From positions 1 through 64,000 of the forward strand of contig NZ_JABBDX010000005.1 of the NCBI RefSeq assembly GCF_012847335.1: DNA of 64,000 nucleotides, written 5' to 3'. This stretch comes from Psychrobacter sp. MF31. GTDB taxonomy: Bacteria; Pseudomonadota; Gammaproteobacteria; Pseudomonadales; Moraxellaceae. Below are positions 34,289-43,630 of this stretch, piece by piece. Made by a program: the position numbers and the translations under genes. The notes under the pieces are model-generated. The model saw only the letters and a program-made list of their open reading frames with translations, made no database searches and had not been told where the DNA came from. Numbering within the stretch: position 1 is the first letter of the stretch; the number at the start of each line of letters is the position of its first letter.

Positions 34289-35866
34289 ATGACAGCACGG
34301 GCGCTGGTGGTCGATGATGAGGTGGATTTGTGCCGATTGATGCAAATCACCTTGACCAAAATGGGCATCAAAAGCGATATTGCCTACTCGCTTGAACAGG
34401 CGCGGACGTTTTGGCAAAGCAACTCGTATGATTTTTGCTTGACCGATTTACGGCTTCCGGATGGCTCAGGGCTTGATCTGGTCAAAGACGTGAGCCGCAC
34501 CTCAAGCACGCCGATTGCCGTTATTACCGCCCATGGCAGTATGGATTTGGCAATTGAAGCGCTCAAGCTTGGGGCGTTTGATTTTGTCAATAAACCGCTT
34601 GAATTGCCGCGACTGCGATTGCTCGTTGAAAACGCGCTCAAGGTCATCCGTCAAGACTTTGAGCCTGCCGTGAAGCAAAAAAGCCCTGAACAAGCCATGC
34701 TTGATGAGCGTTTAATTGGTCAATCCAAAGTTATGTCGCAGCTAAAGCGTACCATTTTAAAGCTGGCGCGATCACAAGCCCCCGTATTTTTAGCAGGCGC
34801 CTCAGGAACGGGGAAAGAAGTGGTGGCAAAGCTCATCCACGATTTAAGCCCGCGCCGCGATGGCGCCTTTGTTCCGGTCAACTGCGGCGCAATTCCCTCA
34901 GAGCTGATGGAATCGGAGTTTTTTGGTCATAAAAAGGGCAGCTTTACCGGAGCGGTCGCGGACAAGCAAGGCTTATTTCAACAAGCCAATGGCGGAACCT
35001 TGTTTTTAGATGAAGTGGCAGATTTGCCGCTTGCCATGCAGGTCAAACTGCTGCGCGCCATTCAAGAAAAAACCGTTCGCGTCATTGGCGATACGCGCGA
35101 GGTTGCCGTTGACATTCGGATTTTAAGCGCCACCCATAAAGACTTAAATCAGCTTGTACAATCAGGCGCGTTTCGTCAGGATTTGTATTACCGGATCAAC
35201 GTTATTGAAGTCAAACTTCCGGCATTAAACGCCCGCTGCGATGATATTCCAGCGCTTGCCCAGCATTTTTTGGCGCTCATTGCCAAAGAGTGGCAACTTG
35301 ACAACACGCCAACGCTTACCAAAGCTGCTTTTGAGCGCTTGCAGCAGCACGATTTTGCAGGAAATGTTCGCGAGCTTCGCAATATCCTTGAGCGCGCCAT
35401 CACAATGGCAGAAACCGATGCTATTGACGCTGAGCAATTAGGGCTGCCAGAATTGCCAATCAGTGAAGCGGTTCAAACGCCATCCATGGTAATCAATGAC
35501 ATGGTCGATCCTGTTTTAGCGCAAGCGCCAACTGACGCCGCTGATCACCCTTATCGCAGCACAATCGCCTATCCTGACCCCAATGCCGCTTATCCGCAAT
35601 CGCTTGAGGATTTGCCGCTTATAACGCTTGAAAATATACCGCCTGAAAACGCAATTGCGGACTTACAATCGGAAGAGGACAACGATTTGCCGCAAACAGG
35701 ATTAGAAGCTTATTTACAAGCTCAAGAAAAACAGCTGATTATCAAAGCGTTAAAGCAAACCGACGGCAATAAAACTCAAGCGGCTGAACTGCTTGGAACA
35801 ACGTTTCGCTCACTGCGATACCGAATGAAAAAACTGGACATTGATGAAGATATTAAAAGCAGTTAA
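34289..35866 (+). CDS. pilR: Type IV pilus sigma-54 response regulator PilR
   Basis: NtrC-family activator of pilA. The receiver domain opens ARALVVDDEVDLCRLM, with the phosphorylated Asp in DFCLTDLRLPDGSG. The AAA+ domain has Walker A GASGTGKEVVAKL, the sigma-54 loop in KKGSFTGAVADKQGLF and Walker B GTLFLDEVADLP. A Fis-type helix-turn-helix ends the protein (DGNKTQAAELLGTTFRSLRY). Between AAA+ and HTH lies a Pro/Asp/Glu-rich linker of about 80 residues (roughly 395-480), which makes it 525 aa against ~446 for P. aeruginosa PilR. GAGGG stands five bases before the ATG at 34289, which was preferred to the ATG at 34268. Confidence 0.92.
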   Translation: MTARALVVDDEVDLCRLMQITLTKMGIKSDIAYSLEQARTFWQSNSYDFCLTDLRLPDGSGLDLVKDVSRTSSTPIAVITAHGSMDLAIEALKLGAFDFVNKPLELPRLRLLVENALKVIRQDFEPAVKQKSPEQAMLDERLIGQSKVMSQLKRTILKLARSQAPVFLAGASGTGKEVVAKLIHDLSPRRDGAFVPVNCGAIPSELMESEFFGHKKGSFTGAVADKQGLFQQANGGTLFLDEVADLPLAMQVKLLRAIQEKTVRVIGDTREVAVDIRILSATHKDLNQLVQSGAFRQDLYYRINVIEVKLPALNARCDDIPALAQHFLALIAKEWQLDNTPTLTKAAFERLQQHDFAGNVRELRNILERAITMAETDAIDAEQLGLPELPISEAVQTPSMVINDMVDPVLAQAPTDAADHPYRSTIAYPDPNAAYPQSLEDLPLITLENIPPENAIADLQSEEDNDLPQTGLEAYLQAQEKQLIIKALKQTDGNKTQAAELLGTTFRSLRYRMKKLDIDEDIKSS

Positions 35867-35880
35867 TTAAAACTGCTTTT
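35854..35880 (+). terminator. Hairpin overlapping the pilR stop codon
   Basis: AAAAGCAGTT (35854-35863) and AACTGCTTTT (35871-35880) form a 10-bp stem whose 5' arm includes the last codons of pilR. The T run is short, so terminator activity is moderate. Confidence 0.5.
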
Positions 35881-35901
35881 AAGCATTTTGTTAATTCATC
35901 G

Positions 35902-37386
35902 CTAATTTTTTACGCTGTCGGTTTTGGTATTTTTTGTATTGTCACTTTTCATGGTTGAATTTTTCACTTGATCACCTTGAACAAAGCGGATGCCGTTTGG
36001 CTGGGCTTGTTTGCGTAAGATATCAAGCGCTTGCTGCTCCCAAGTCCGCTCGCTTCCCGATAAAATTGCATCCGGCTGAACGCCAACCTTTTCAATTCGA
36101 GCGCCATTTGCCGTTAGATAATGGGCAACAGTTAATTTCACGGCGTGATCGTCGTCAATCGGGATGACCGACTGTACCGAACCTTTACCGTAGCTGACCT
36201 CCCCAACAATAGTGGCGCGTTTTTGCGATTGCAAACTGCTTGCCAGCACCTCTGCTGCCGACGCCGAATAGCGATTTTGAAGCACCACCACCGGCAGCGG
36301 CTTTAAAACCGCTCGACCTTTGGTTGACAGCATTTTGGTATCATCGTGGCGGCTTTTAACTTGAACCACTTCAGTATTTTCCATAAATAAGCTGGCAATC
36401 TGAACCGCTGATGCCAAAACGCCGCCTGGGTTGTCACGTAAATCAAGCAGCACTCCAGATATCGGCGCGTCAATCTTGGTTAAGCTTTCCAAAATCTGAT
36501 TGCGGCTGGTATTTTGAAACGCTGGCAGCTTAATCACCACCAAACCATCCACCAACTTTACGCTGATGGTTTGCGGGTGGCTATTATTGCGCTGCAAACT
36601 GATTGCTTGTTTGCGTCTGCCAGCTTTTGAGGTCACCACATCGATTTGCGATCCGGCAACGCCTGTCAATAGCTGCTCAATGTCGTTCGGGTTTTTATTT
36701 TCATCAAGTTTGACCTCGCCGATTTGATGCAAATAATCGCCCTTACTAATGCCTTTTTTATCCGCAGGCGAATTGTTAACGACCTCGGTTACTACCCAGT
36801 AGCCCAAATCATCGCGGTACTGCGCCTTGATGCCAATATCGCCCACATCGCCTTCGGTAAAGGCTTTGAGGTTTTGATAGGCATCAAAGTCTAAAAACTC
36901 CGCGTGGCTGTCAAGTTTGGTGAGCATTCCGCTCATGGCATTGTTAAACAGCGTTTCATCGTTGACCAAATCCACATAATCGCGGCGCACCAAATCAACC
37001 ACTGCCACAAAAGTTTTCAGCGTTTTTGGGGAAATGGCATTGAGCGGCACGTGAGCGACTTCCGAGGGCACTTCAATGACGGTATCGTCCATGTCATCCG
37101 CCGAGCTGTCCTCTAACGTGCCATCGTCAATCGCGGTTAAATCCGGCTCAGCATCAATCATATCATCGTCATCAATACTTTGACTCATAGGCTGATTGAC
37201 GCTTGGCGTTGGTATTTGCAGCTCAGCGGCTCGGCGAATAATACGCTGATTGGTATTGACATCCAAAGCAGTTGGTAGCGGCTGCGGGTCAGCTTGAGCG
37301 GTCATCGCCAGCTGACAGCAAATCGTCATCATTGTCAGTTTAAAAAAATGGGAAATACCGGCAATCGGCTTGGCAGAACGTTGCAT
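35902..37386 (-). CDS. ctpA: Carboxy-terminal processing protease, S41 family
   Basis: Periplasmic serine protease with an N-terminal signal sequence (HFFKLTMMTICCQLAMTAQA), a hydrophilic Asp-rich stretch, a PDZ domain (VVNNSPADKKGISKGDYLHQ) and an S41 catalytic domain. The Ser is in NRYSASAAEVLASSLQ and the Lys in GEVSYGKGSVQSVIP; LLDLRDNPGGVLASAVQIAS is the family's substrate-binding signature. 494 aa is a little longer than classical CtpA, due to the Asp-rich N-terminal region (residues ~55-100). It probably trims envelope proteins or peptidoglycan hydrolases. Its promoter side faces a small plus-strand gene. Confidence 0.85.
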   Translation of the reverse strand: MQRSAKPIAGISHFFKLTMMTICCQLAMTAQADPQPLPTALDVNTNQRIIRRAAELQIPTPSVNQPMSQSIDDDDMIDAEPDLTAIDDGTLEDSSADDMDDTVIEVPSEVAHVPLNAISPKTLKTFVAVVDLVRRDYVDLVNDETLFNNAMSGMLTKLDSHAEFLDFDAYQNLKAFTEGDVGDIGIKAQYRDDLGYWVVTEVVNNSPADKKGISKGDYLHQIGEVKLDENKNPNDIEQLLTGVAGSQIDVVTSKAGRRKQAISLQRNNSHPQTISVKLVDGLVVIKLPAFQNTSRNQILESLTKIDAPISGVLLDLRDNPGGVLASAVQIASLFMENTEVVQVKSRHDDTKMLSTKGRAVLKPLPVVVLQNRYSASAAEVLASSLQSQKRATIVGEVSYGKGSVQSVIPIDDDHAVKLTVAHYLTANGARIEKVGVQPDAILSGSERTWEQQALDILRKQAQPNGIRFVQGDQVKNSTMKSDNTKNTKTDSVKN

Positions 37387-37585
37387 AACACTCCATCACT
37401 CAACAAGGCAAAATAAAGCTACCTTAGCATTAATCAGGCGGCGGCGACTATGGCAGTATTGCAATTAAGATTAAAAATTAGGAATAAAAAAACCTTTTAG
37501 ATTTTATAAAACGGCTTAGTTATCATCAATCTATAAGATTACGGATTCACCTTAATAGATATAAAATCCAAATACAGGAATTAAC

Positions 37586-37735
37586 ATGAAAGAACTCTTC
37601 CTATTTTTCTTTGTGATTTTGCTACATTTTTACTTTGAGAAAAATAATATGAATCACGCCAGCCAATATTTTTTATACTCTTTTATGGCGGTCATTCTTA
37701 TCATGACGTATCGAGCGCTACGATATTCTCATTAG
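37586..37735 (+). CDS. Small membrane protein (49 aa), hypothetical
   Basis: A short frame starting MKELFLFFFVILLHFYFEKN and ending RALRYSH. Two hydrophobic stretches (about residues 4-17 and 28-42: YFLYSFMAVILIMTY) separated by a polar turn predict a small two-pass membrane protein. AGGA lies seven bases before the ATG and a strong terminator follows nine bases after the stop, which together support it as a real gene. No homologue recognised. It lies between ctpA and gpmI, on the opposite strand to both. Confidence 0.55.
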   Translation: MKELFLFFFVILLHFYFEKNNMNHASQYFLYSFMAVILIMTYRALRYSH

Positions 37736-37743
37736 TTTTCCAT

Positions 37744-37778
37744 AAAAAAAGGAAAGGTAAACTCACCTTTCCTTTTTT
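37744..37778. terminator. Bidirectional terminator between the small ORF and gpmI
   Basis: AAAGGAAAGGT and ACCTTTCCTTT form an 11-bp stem with a 5-base loop, flanked by A and T runs, so it can serve the plus-strand small gene and the minus-strand gpmI. Confidence 0.85.
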
Positions 37779-37802
37779 ATTATTTTAAATTGGCATATTT
37801 GC

Positions 37803-39431
37803 TTAGCTTGCCGCAGTCAATACGCTCTCGCCTGTCATCTCTTTTGGCTGCTCAAGCTTCATAAGTGATAACATGGTCGGCGCAATATCGCTTAATTTAC
37901 CGCCCGCGCGAACTTTAACGGCTTTATCACCGATATAAATAAGGGGCACAAGCTCGGTGGTGTGCTGAGTATGCACCTGACCGCTGTCATAATCTTGCAT
38001 TTGCTCGCAGTTGCCGTGGTCAGCGGTAATCAGCAAATCGCCGCCCATCTTACAAACGGCAGCCTCAATGCGACCCACGCAAGCATCAAGCGCCTCAACG
38101 GCTTTGACGGTTGCCTCAAAAACGCCGGTATGACCGACCATATCGCCGTTGGCGTAGTTGACGACCAAAACGTCATAGTCGCCCGACTCAATCGCTGCAA
38201 CCAGTTTGTCCGTCACTTCAAAGGCGCTCATTTCAGGCTTTAAGTCATAAGTTGCCACATCAGGCGATGGCACTAAAATTCGCGTCTCGCCCTGATATTC
38301 CTCCTCACGACCACCGCTAAAGAAAAAGGTCACATGGGCATATTTTTCGGTTTCAGCAATTCGCAGTTGGGTTTTATCTTGGTTTTGCAAATATTCGCCA
38401 AGGGTATTGGCAAGCGAGGTTGGAAAATACGCCACGCTCGTGTTTGCATTATTGGCAAGGTCTTCAGAATACTGGGTCAGCATGACAAATGCGGCAAGGT
38501 TTGGCTGCTTTTGGCGGGCAAATCCTGAAAATTCAAAATCTGGCAGCACAAACGCTTGGGTCAACTCGCGGGCGCGGTCGGCGCGAAAGTTCATAAAAAT
38601 AACCGCGTCATTATCATCGATGGTCACAGGCTTATCGCCTTGCTCGATGACTGCCGTTGGACTGACGAACTCGTCGGTTTCGCGGGCTTTGTAAGCAGCT
38701 TGAATGGCGCCATCAGCGCGGGTGGCGCAGCGGTCAAACTTGCCTTCGGTCAGCAGCTCATACGCTTTTTGAACGCGGTCCCAACGGTTGTCGCGGTCCA
38801 TAGCAAAGTAGCGCCCAATCATGCTGGCAATTTGAACGTTGGCTTCGTAATGGGCGTTCAATTTATCAATGTAATCGGTCAAGCGGTTGATGTATTTGTC
38901 CGCTGATTTGGGCGGGGTGTCGCGACCATCTAAAAAGCAGTGAACGAACACTTGCTTTGCGCCATGAACGACCGCTGAATGGCACATTGCTTCGATATGG
39001 TCTTGGTGCGCGTGAACACCGCCATCGGACAACAGCCCCATGATATGAACGCGACCGCCTTTGTCATTGGCAGCATTGATTGCGCCAACAAGCGCCTCAT
39101 TTTTATAAAATTCGCGGTTGGCAAGCTCGCTTGAAATCCGCGTTGAGTCTTGATAAAGCACCCGACCTGCCCCTAAATTCATATGCCCCACTTCTGAATT
39201 GCCAAACTGACCATCGGGCAAGCCGACATCTTCGCCTGACGCTGAAATCAGTCCATGCGGATACTGCTGATAAATTCGGTCTAAATTGGGGGTATTAGCG
39301 GCGGCAATAGCGTTATCCTGAGTCTCCTCACGGTGACCAAAACCATCTAAAATCATCAAAACGTGCGGGGTTTTTTTAGTAGAGTTTTGAAAAATAGAAT
39401 CTTGGGAAGGCTGACTTGACTGACTGCTCAT
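37803..39431 (-). CDS. gpmI: 2,3-bisphosphoglycerate-independent phosphoglycerate mutase
   Basis: Manganese-dependent interconversion of 3- and 2-phosphoglycerate in glycolysis. The alkaline-phosphatase-like core opens [13 protein letters not shown]; the catalytic Ser is in [16 protein letters not shown], and metal ligands lie in [13 protein letters not shown] and [13 protein letters not shown]. The ATG at 39431 with GAGGAG upstream gives 542 aa; a frame from 39467 adds 12 residues of no family likeness. The first ~20 residues are Ser/Gln-rich. With fba and pgk it is the third lower-glycolytic gene in the window. Confidence 0.94.
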   Translation of the reverse strand: MSSQSSQPSQDSIFQNSTKKTPHVLMILDGFGHREETQDNAIAAANTPNLDRIYQQYPHGLISASGEDVGLPDGQFGNSEVGHMNLGAGRVLYQDSTRISSELANREFYKNEALVGAINAANDKGGRVHIMGLLSDGGVHAHQDHIEAMCHSAVVHGAKQVFVHCFLDGRDTPPKSADKYINRLTDYIDKLNAHYEANVQIASMIGRYFAMDRDNRWDRVQKAYELLTEGKFDRCATRADGAIQAAYKARETDEFVSPTAVIEQGDKPVTIDDNDAVIFMNFRADRARELTQAFVLPDFEFSGFARQKQPNLAAFVMLTQYSEDLANNANTSVAYFPTSLANTLGEYLQNQDKTQLRIAETEKYAHVTFFFSGGREEEYQGETRILVPSPDVATYDLKPEMSAFEVTDKLVAAIESGDYDVLVVNYANGDMVGHTGVFEATVKAVEALDACVGRIEAAVCKMGGDLLITADHGNCEQMQDYDSGQVHTQHTTELVPLIYIGDKAVKVRAGGKLSDIAPTMLSLMKLEQPKEMTGESVLTAAS

Positions 39432-39687
39432 GAATGAGTGCTCCTCATAGAACGGGAAAATAACCACAAAAAGGCGTTGAAAAATAAGTCGTAAGGTTAA
39501 TTAAAGCAGTTGATAATAATTAACGATGATCTTACCATAATTTGCCAAAAAGCTGAAAAATTGCTCCCAAACTCGTCCTATTAAATGAATGTCAAGGCAA
39601 TCACGTTATTTTTTAATGATCAAATTTCAATAATCGTAAGTAAGCATTACCTCAACAATTAAGGCGTTATCAATCTGTAATTGCGAC

Positions 39688-39716
39688 TTGCAATGGCTTA
39701 AATCATTGGTTAAGAT
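39688..39716 (+). promoter_or_regulatory. Promoter of 6S RNA
   Basis: TTGCAA (39688-39693), a 17-bp spacer and TAAGAT (39711-39716) precede the predicted 6S RNA 5' end by about 10 bp. Confidence 0.6.
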
Positions 39717-39725
39717 GCAACTATT

Positions 39726-39904
39726 CTGGAGTGCTCGCTAGTGGATGTTATTCCCTGAGCCGATAATGCGTTAAATGGATACGCTACCTATTGCTTTTTT
39801 GTGTATGCCTGCACCTTTGGTGACTCAGGAAACCTTTCGAAGCAGTGACGTATCCGCCCTGAACTTCACGGTTCATGGGTCACCATCTTACGGCGGTACT
39901 CCGG
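39726..39904 (+). ncRNA. ssrS: 6S RNA
   Basis: Regulatory RNA that mimics an open promoter and sequesters sigma-70 RNA polymerase in stationary phase. CTGGAGT (39726-39732) pairs with ACTCCGG (39898-39904) as closing stem, giving about 179 nt, the usual size. Inside are the conserved arms CCCTGAGCCGATA at 39753 and TGAACTTCACGGTTCATGGG with CTTACGGCGG at the 3' side, both recognisable from E. coli ssrS (CCCTGAGCCGATA; CTTGAACC...GGTTCAAGGG...GCGGCGGC). The exact ends are estimates. Usual neighbours (zapA/ygfA) are absent here. Confidence 0.85.
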
Positions 39905-39954
39905 TTGTTAATTTCGGTAGTTTAAAGCGAGTTTGATAGCTTAACACTACCACC

Positions 39955-39986
39955 AAAAAGCCCCTAAAGTTAAGGGGCTTTTTTTA
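39955..39986. terminator. Terminator between 6S RNA and fxsA
   Basis: AAAAAGCCCCT and AGGGGCTTTTT form a stem flanked by A and T runs. It may end both the 6S RNA primary transcript and the fxsA transcript. Confidence 0.8.
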
Positions 39987-40016
39987 TGGCAATAAATTTT
40001 TAATCGCTATTTTAAA

Positions 40017-40652
40017 TTACTCGTCATTAGCAGATTTGGTGATTTTTTTGACCTCTTTTTGAACCGATTTTGCTGTTCCATCAATGGTGGTGTTTTGTTT
40101 AAACACATTGCCAAACGGATTTTTATTGGCATTATCAAAAGGATTGTTGTCACCAAAGGGGTTTTGGTTGTTCATGCCGCCCATGCCACCAAACGGGTTT
40201 TGACCACCCATTCCGCCCATGCCACCAAATGGATTTTGACCGCCCATTTGCTTTGCCATCATTGCCATCATTTTTTGCTGATTGTTCATGACGTAGTTGT
40301 TTGCCATGTCTTTGAGCTTTTTTTGTACCGGTGGCAAGATGACCAAAACCGCAAGCAAATCGCTTAACACGCCTGGGATCAGTAGCAATAGCCCTGCCAC
40401 GGCTAAGGCAATGCTTTTTACCATAGTCGATTCTTGCGGGCGCATGGCAGGGTTCATCATGCCGCCCGCTTTCATTTGCTGCGCCATCGGATTGAGTGAC
40501 ACCATCGCTTTTTTAATCAGCACCACGCCAATGACAGCGGCGATAATAAACCACATAAATACCCACCAACCGCTGATAAATTGGGCAATTAAATACCAAA
40601 GCAGCATCTCGATAATAAACCAGACGATGGCGATTCCAACTATTTGACCCAT
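40017..40652 (-). CDS. fxsA: FxsA family inner-membrane protein
   Basis: Small membrane protein of the FxsA family (in E. coli it suppresses phage T7 exclusion by F). Four hydrophobic segments occupy residues 1-110: IVGIAIVWFIIEMLLWYLIA, WWVFMWFIIAAVIGVVLIKK, and IALAVAGLLLLIPGVLSDLL with VLVILPPVQKKL. The cytoplasmic tail is unusual: a Gly/Met/Asn/Phe-rich stretch with the unit GGQNPFGGMGGM repeated, then NPFGDNNPFDN. 211 aa from the ATG at 40652; a frame from 40691 is less likely. Confidence 0.85.
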   Translation of the reverse strand: MGQIVGIAIVWFIIEMLLWYLIAQFISGWWVFMWFIIAAVIGVVLIKKAMVSLNPMAQQMKAGGMMNPAMRPQESTMVKSIALAVAGLLLLIPGVLSDLLAVLVILPPVQKKLKDMANNYVMNNQQKMMAMMAKQMGGQNPFGGMGGMGGQNPFGGMGGMNNQNPFGDNNPFDNANKNPFGNVFKQNTTIDGTAKSVQKEVKKITKSANDE

Positions 40653-40871
40653 GAGGTGTCGTCCTATAACTAAGCGTAAATAAAAAAGCAATGAAAATAA
40701 AAAGTTTAAATGATAAAAATTTGCTGTGAATAAAGATGAATATGGGGACGGCTTGCTATACTATCAAACTTAGCGCTGATTTTTAAGCTTGGATGATCGG
40801 CTGAGGCAAGTAAACCTCAAAACTTTATGGCTAAAATAAGGCGCAAAGATTTTTTAACAAGGTAATTCATT

Positions 40872-41456
40872 ATGGCAATTATTATTGGCATCGATCCTGG
40901 ATCACGAATGACCGGCTACGGAGTGATTCAGCAATCAGGCGATAAGCTCACCTTTATCGATGCCGGAACGATTCGTACCGACACCAAAGAGATGCCAGAG
41001 CGCTTAAAGCGTATTTTTCAAGGGTTAACTCGGATCATTCAATATCATCAAAAATATGCTGATGAGCCGATTTTTGCAGCGATTGAGCAGGTGTTTATGG
41101 CAGAAAATCCAGATTCAGCGCTCAAGCTTGGGCAAGCTCGCGGCGCCGCAATCGCGGCAATGGTGGCGCTTGATTTGGAAGTGTCAGAATACACCGCAAG
41201 GCAAATCAAGCAGGCCGTTTGCGGTTATGGGGCGGCAGCAAAAGAGCAGGTTCAAGAGATGGTTTGCCGGATTTTAAGCTTGGATATCGTACCGCAAGCG
41301 GACGCCGCAGATGGTCTTGCCTGCGCGATTTGTCACGCGCATTCAAGCCATTCGATGAATAAACTGATTTTAAATAGCGCCCTTCGCGGTCGCAGCACCT
41401 CTAAGAAAAAAGGGCGCTGGCGACTTTCTGAAGAAGATTTGGCACAGTTAAGTTAA
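40872..41456 (+). CDS. ruvC: Holliday junction resolvase
   Basis: Endonuclease that cuts Holliday junctions in step with RuvAB. The catalytic acidic residues can be placed: Asp7 in [14 protein letters not shown], Glu in [15 protein letters not shown], and the C-terminal acidic pair in [17 protein letters not shown]. The C-terminal tail of ~20 residues ([20 protein letters not shown]) is longer than usual, basic then acidic. It is separated from ruvAB by 15 kb. AAGGTAATTC precedes the ATG. Confidence 0.95.
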   Translation: MAIIIGIDPGSRMTGYGVIQQSGDKLTFIDAGTIRTDTKEMPERLKRIFQGLTRIIQYHQKYADEPIFAAIEQVFMAENPDSALKLGQARGAAIAAMVALDLEVSEYTARQIKQAVCGYGAAAKEQVQEMVCRILSLDIVPQADAADGLACAICHAHSSHSMNKLILNSALRGRSTSKKKGRWRLSEEDLAQLS

Positions 41457-41570
41457 TAATTTTGTTAAGCTAATGACTTTGTTAAGTTAATTAATTTTCT
41501 AATAAGTCAGTTTGATTAAAGCGCTTTTATTTAAAATGTTAATAACAAGCTAAAAGCGCTAATCAAAAGC

Positions 41571-42485
41571 TTATTTTTTATCTACAGATTTTACCGATTT
41601 TTCAATGACCGTATCTAAAACATACGCATAGCCATCTGTACTGTTCGGCTCATCGGTTTTGTAGCGCTGAAGCCTTAAAACTTCATCATTTTTATCGTCA
41701 TGCTGATAACCATCAATAGTTCCTGAAAATGTCATCCATTTGCCTTCGCCCGTTTTGATGCCCTCATCGTTATAATCGATGGATTTTACTTGTAAGCATT
41801 GTTTAGCAGCATCGTCAGGACAAGGCTTGGTATCGGCGCTTACTGCCCAAAAAAGCGTTTCACCATTGGTGTTATATTTGGCTTCGGCAGTAAGTTGACC
41901 TGACCAAATCAGCGTGCTGTTATCTTGAGTGATCAGCGTGAGCGTTGGTGATTCGCTATCTTTAGCCGTGTCCAAAGCGATCTGAATGTTACCTTGCATG
42001 AGCTCATTAAGCTTGTTTTCCGCATCATTCAGATCATCACAAAGCATCTTAGTGCTCATGACCTCTTCAATGGTTAATGTTTGGTTATTGAGCTGATAAG
42101 CAGAGCTCATCGTATTACAGCCCACGCTAAAATTAAGCGAGTCTTGACCATGGTATTTGTTAAAATTAAGCACCACTTTGTCTTTAACGTCTAGTAAATC
42201 ACGAATAGGACGTTTGTTGCTATCAGAAGCTTCCAAAAGCGTCCAGCGATAACGAGGTAGCTCAGTGGCAAGTCCCTTATCATTCTCTGCCACAGGATCA
42301 GTTGATGAAGCAACTTCTGCATTTTTCAAAGTGCTGTCTGAGGTTTCAGCATTTTTGGTCATTTCAGCGCCCTTATCCGTGGTTTGATTTGGCGAAGTTG
42401 ACTCAGGCTTTTGACAAGCACTTAGCGTTAGCCCAAGCGCTATCAGGCTTGGCATTAAAATATGAGATATCGTTGGCATCATCAC
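41571..42485 (-). CDS. META and DUF4377 domain lipoprotein
   Basis: A 304-aa predicted lipoprotein. The lipobox is LGLTLSAC; a low-complexity Thr/Ser/Asn/Glu-rich stretch follows (residues ~25-75). The META domain spans about 78-190 (YRWTLLEASDSNKRPI, LNFSVGCNTMSSAYQL, STKMLCDD). The C-terminal DUF4377-type domain contains CPDDAAKQCLQVKSID and the family end GYAYVLDTVIEK. META proteins such as HslJ are linked to stress and novobiocin resistance, but the function is not established. Terminator-like sequence surrounds it on both sides. Confidence 0.8.
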   Translation of the reverse strand: MMMPTISHILMPSLIALGLTLSACQKPESTSPNQTTDKGAEMTKNAETSDSTLKNAEVASSTDPVAENDKGLATELPRYRWTLLEASDSNKRPIRDLLDVKDKVVLNFNKYHGQDSLNFSVGCNTMSSAYQLNNQTLTIEEVMSTKMLCDDLNDAENKLNELMQGNIQIALDTAKDSESPTLTLITQDNSTLIWSGQLTAEAKYNTNGETLFWAVSADTKPCPDDAAKQCLQVKSIDYNDEGIKTGEGKWMTFSGTIDGYQHDDKNDEVLRLQRYKTDEPNSTDGYAYVLDTVIEKSVKSVDKK

Positions 42486-42696
42486 TCTACCTATTTTCTT
42501 ACCCTTATGACGTAATACAGTTGATATGGTTCAAAAAGCTTTTAATCCTTCTTAAACGCTTTGCCATTTAAATCATCCGTTCACTATAACCTTCATCATC
42601 GTAAATTTTGTAGCCTCAAAGTAACGAAATGTTTGAGTTCGTCACTATTATTTTTCTTAAACTCTAGTTAAGTTACATAAAATTAATTGTCATAAA

Positions 42697-42727
42697 AAAT
42701 GGACAGCCCAATCAGCCATCCATTTTT
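42697..42727. terminator. Terminator after the GST gene
   Basis: AAAAAATGGA and TCCATTTTT pair around an imperfect inner stem (CAGCCC...). On the minus strand the T run ends the GST transcript, about 50 bp after its stop. Confidence 0.55.
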
Positions 42728-42778
42728 ATATAACATAAGCGTCAAGATAGATTAAAAATTAACTTATTGATTAACTTA

Positions 42779-43444
42779 TTAATTGTCCGATTCTGCTTTA
42801 GCTTTAGGCATTTTATTGATGCTAAAGCGCTCATTCATTCGCTCATAAAATCGTGCAATATTTGTTCCATGATTGCTTGGGTTGACCTTGAGCACCTTGC
42901 CAAAATCAAGCCCCAAATAAAAGACGATATCAGCAAAAGTCATCTGATCAGTTACCAAATAGTCGCGACCTTCAAGGGCATCTTCAAAATAAGGCAAGGC
43001 TTTAATGGCGCGATCAACAGAAACTTTGGCAAACTCAGGGAATTGTTCAACGCGATCAGCTTTTGAAGGGTGGCTGTGCTGAAAAGCCAGCATAAAGTTA
43101 TAAAGCACTTCAAACTCTGCCGTCCGGCGCATGGCGCAAACTCGGGCGCGCTGAACCACGTCATTTCCCATCACTGAGCGCTCGCCATAAACGCGATCAA
43201 GATATTCGCAAATGGCTTGCGAGTCGTTCAGCACGGTGCCATCATCGAGGGTCATCACAGGCAACGTTTGCATGGGATTGAGCTTAGTAAAGGCATCAGT
43301 CATGTGCTCTTTTTTAGCAATATCAATATCGACAATTTCTAAGTCGTCCATATCATCGATATCAAAACCTTTTGAAGCAAGCAAAATGAGCGCTTTTCTT
43401 GGATTAGGTGCGGTTCGGCTGACATATAATGTTTTCATCTTCAC
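42779..43444 (-). CDS. Glutathione S-transferase family protein
   Basis: A 221-aa GST. The thioredoxin-like domain starts KTLYVSRTAPNPRKALILLA with an Asn-Pro in place of the usual Cys/Ser region, then TKLNPMQTLPVMTLDDGTVL and the glutathione-binding NDSQAICEYLDRVYG. The helical domain ends with DYLVTDQMTFADIVFYLGLD. The overall form resembles cytosolic GSTs; substrates unknown. It is complete, unlike the frameshifted GST at 7509. Confidence 0.85.
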   Translation of the reverse strand: MKMKTLYVSRTAPNPRKALILLASKGFDIDDMDDLEIVDIDIAKKEHMTDAFTKLNPMQTLPVMTLDDGTVLNDSQAICEYLDRVYGERSVMGNDVVQRARVCAMRRTAEFEVLYNFMLAFQHSHPSKADRVEQFPEFAKVSVDRAIKALPYFEDALEGRDYLVTDQMTFADIVFYLGLDFGKVLKVNPSNHGTNIARFYERMNERFSINKMPKAKAESDN

Positions 43445-43577
43445 TCCTTGTTATTAACTTTCCGTTATAATTGCTGCCTTGATAGGGATGATTTATGAAC
43501 AGGCAACAAGCTTATTATTATTGGTCTGCTCTTTGATCATCATAGCAAACGCTGTGAATCTCGTGGTAAAAAATCGT

Positions 43578-43610
43578 AAAAGCCCCATAACTTTTGGTTA
43601 TAGGGCTTTT
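43578..43610. terminator. Bidirectional terminator after the peroxiredoxin gene
   Basis: AAAAGCCC-C-ATAA and TTAT-A-GGGCTTTT form a long stem; on the minus strand it lies 20 bp after the peroxiredoxin stop. Confidence 0.75.
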
Positions 43611-43630
43611 ATTGAAAAATCAGTAAATCA

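Noticed and set aside
40059-40367. 102-codon frame opposite fxsA with repeated AHATK segments
   Set aside because: Its repeats are the complement of the Gly/Met repeats of FxsA; no ribosome site.
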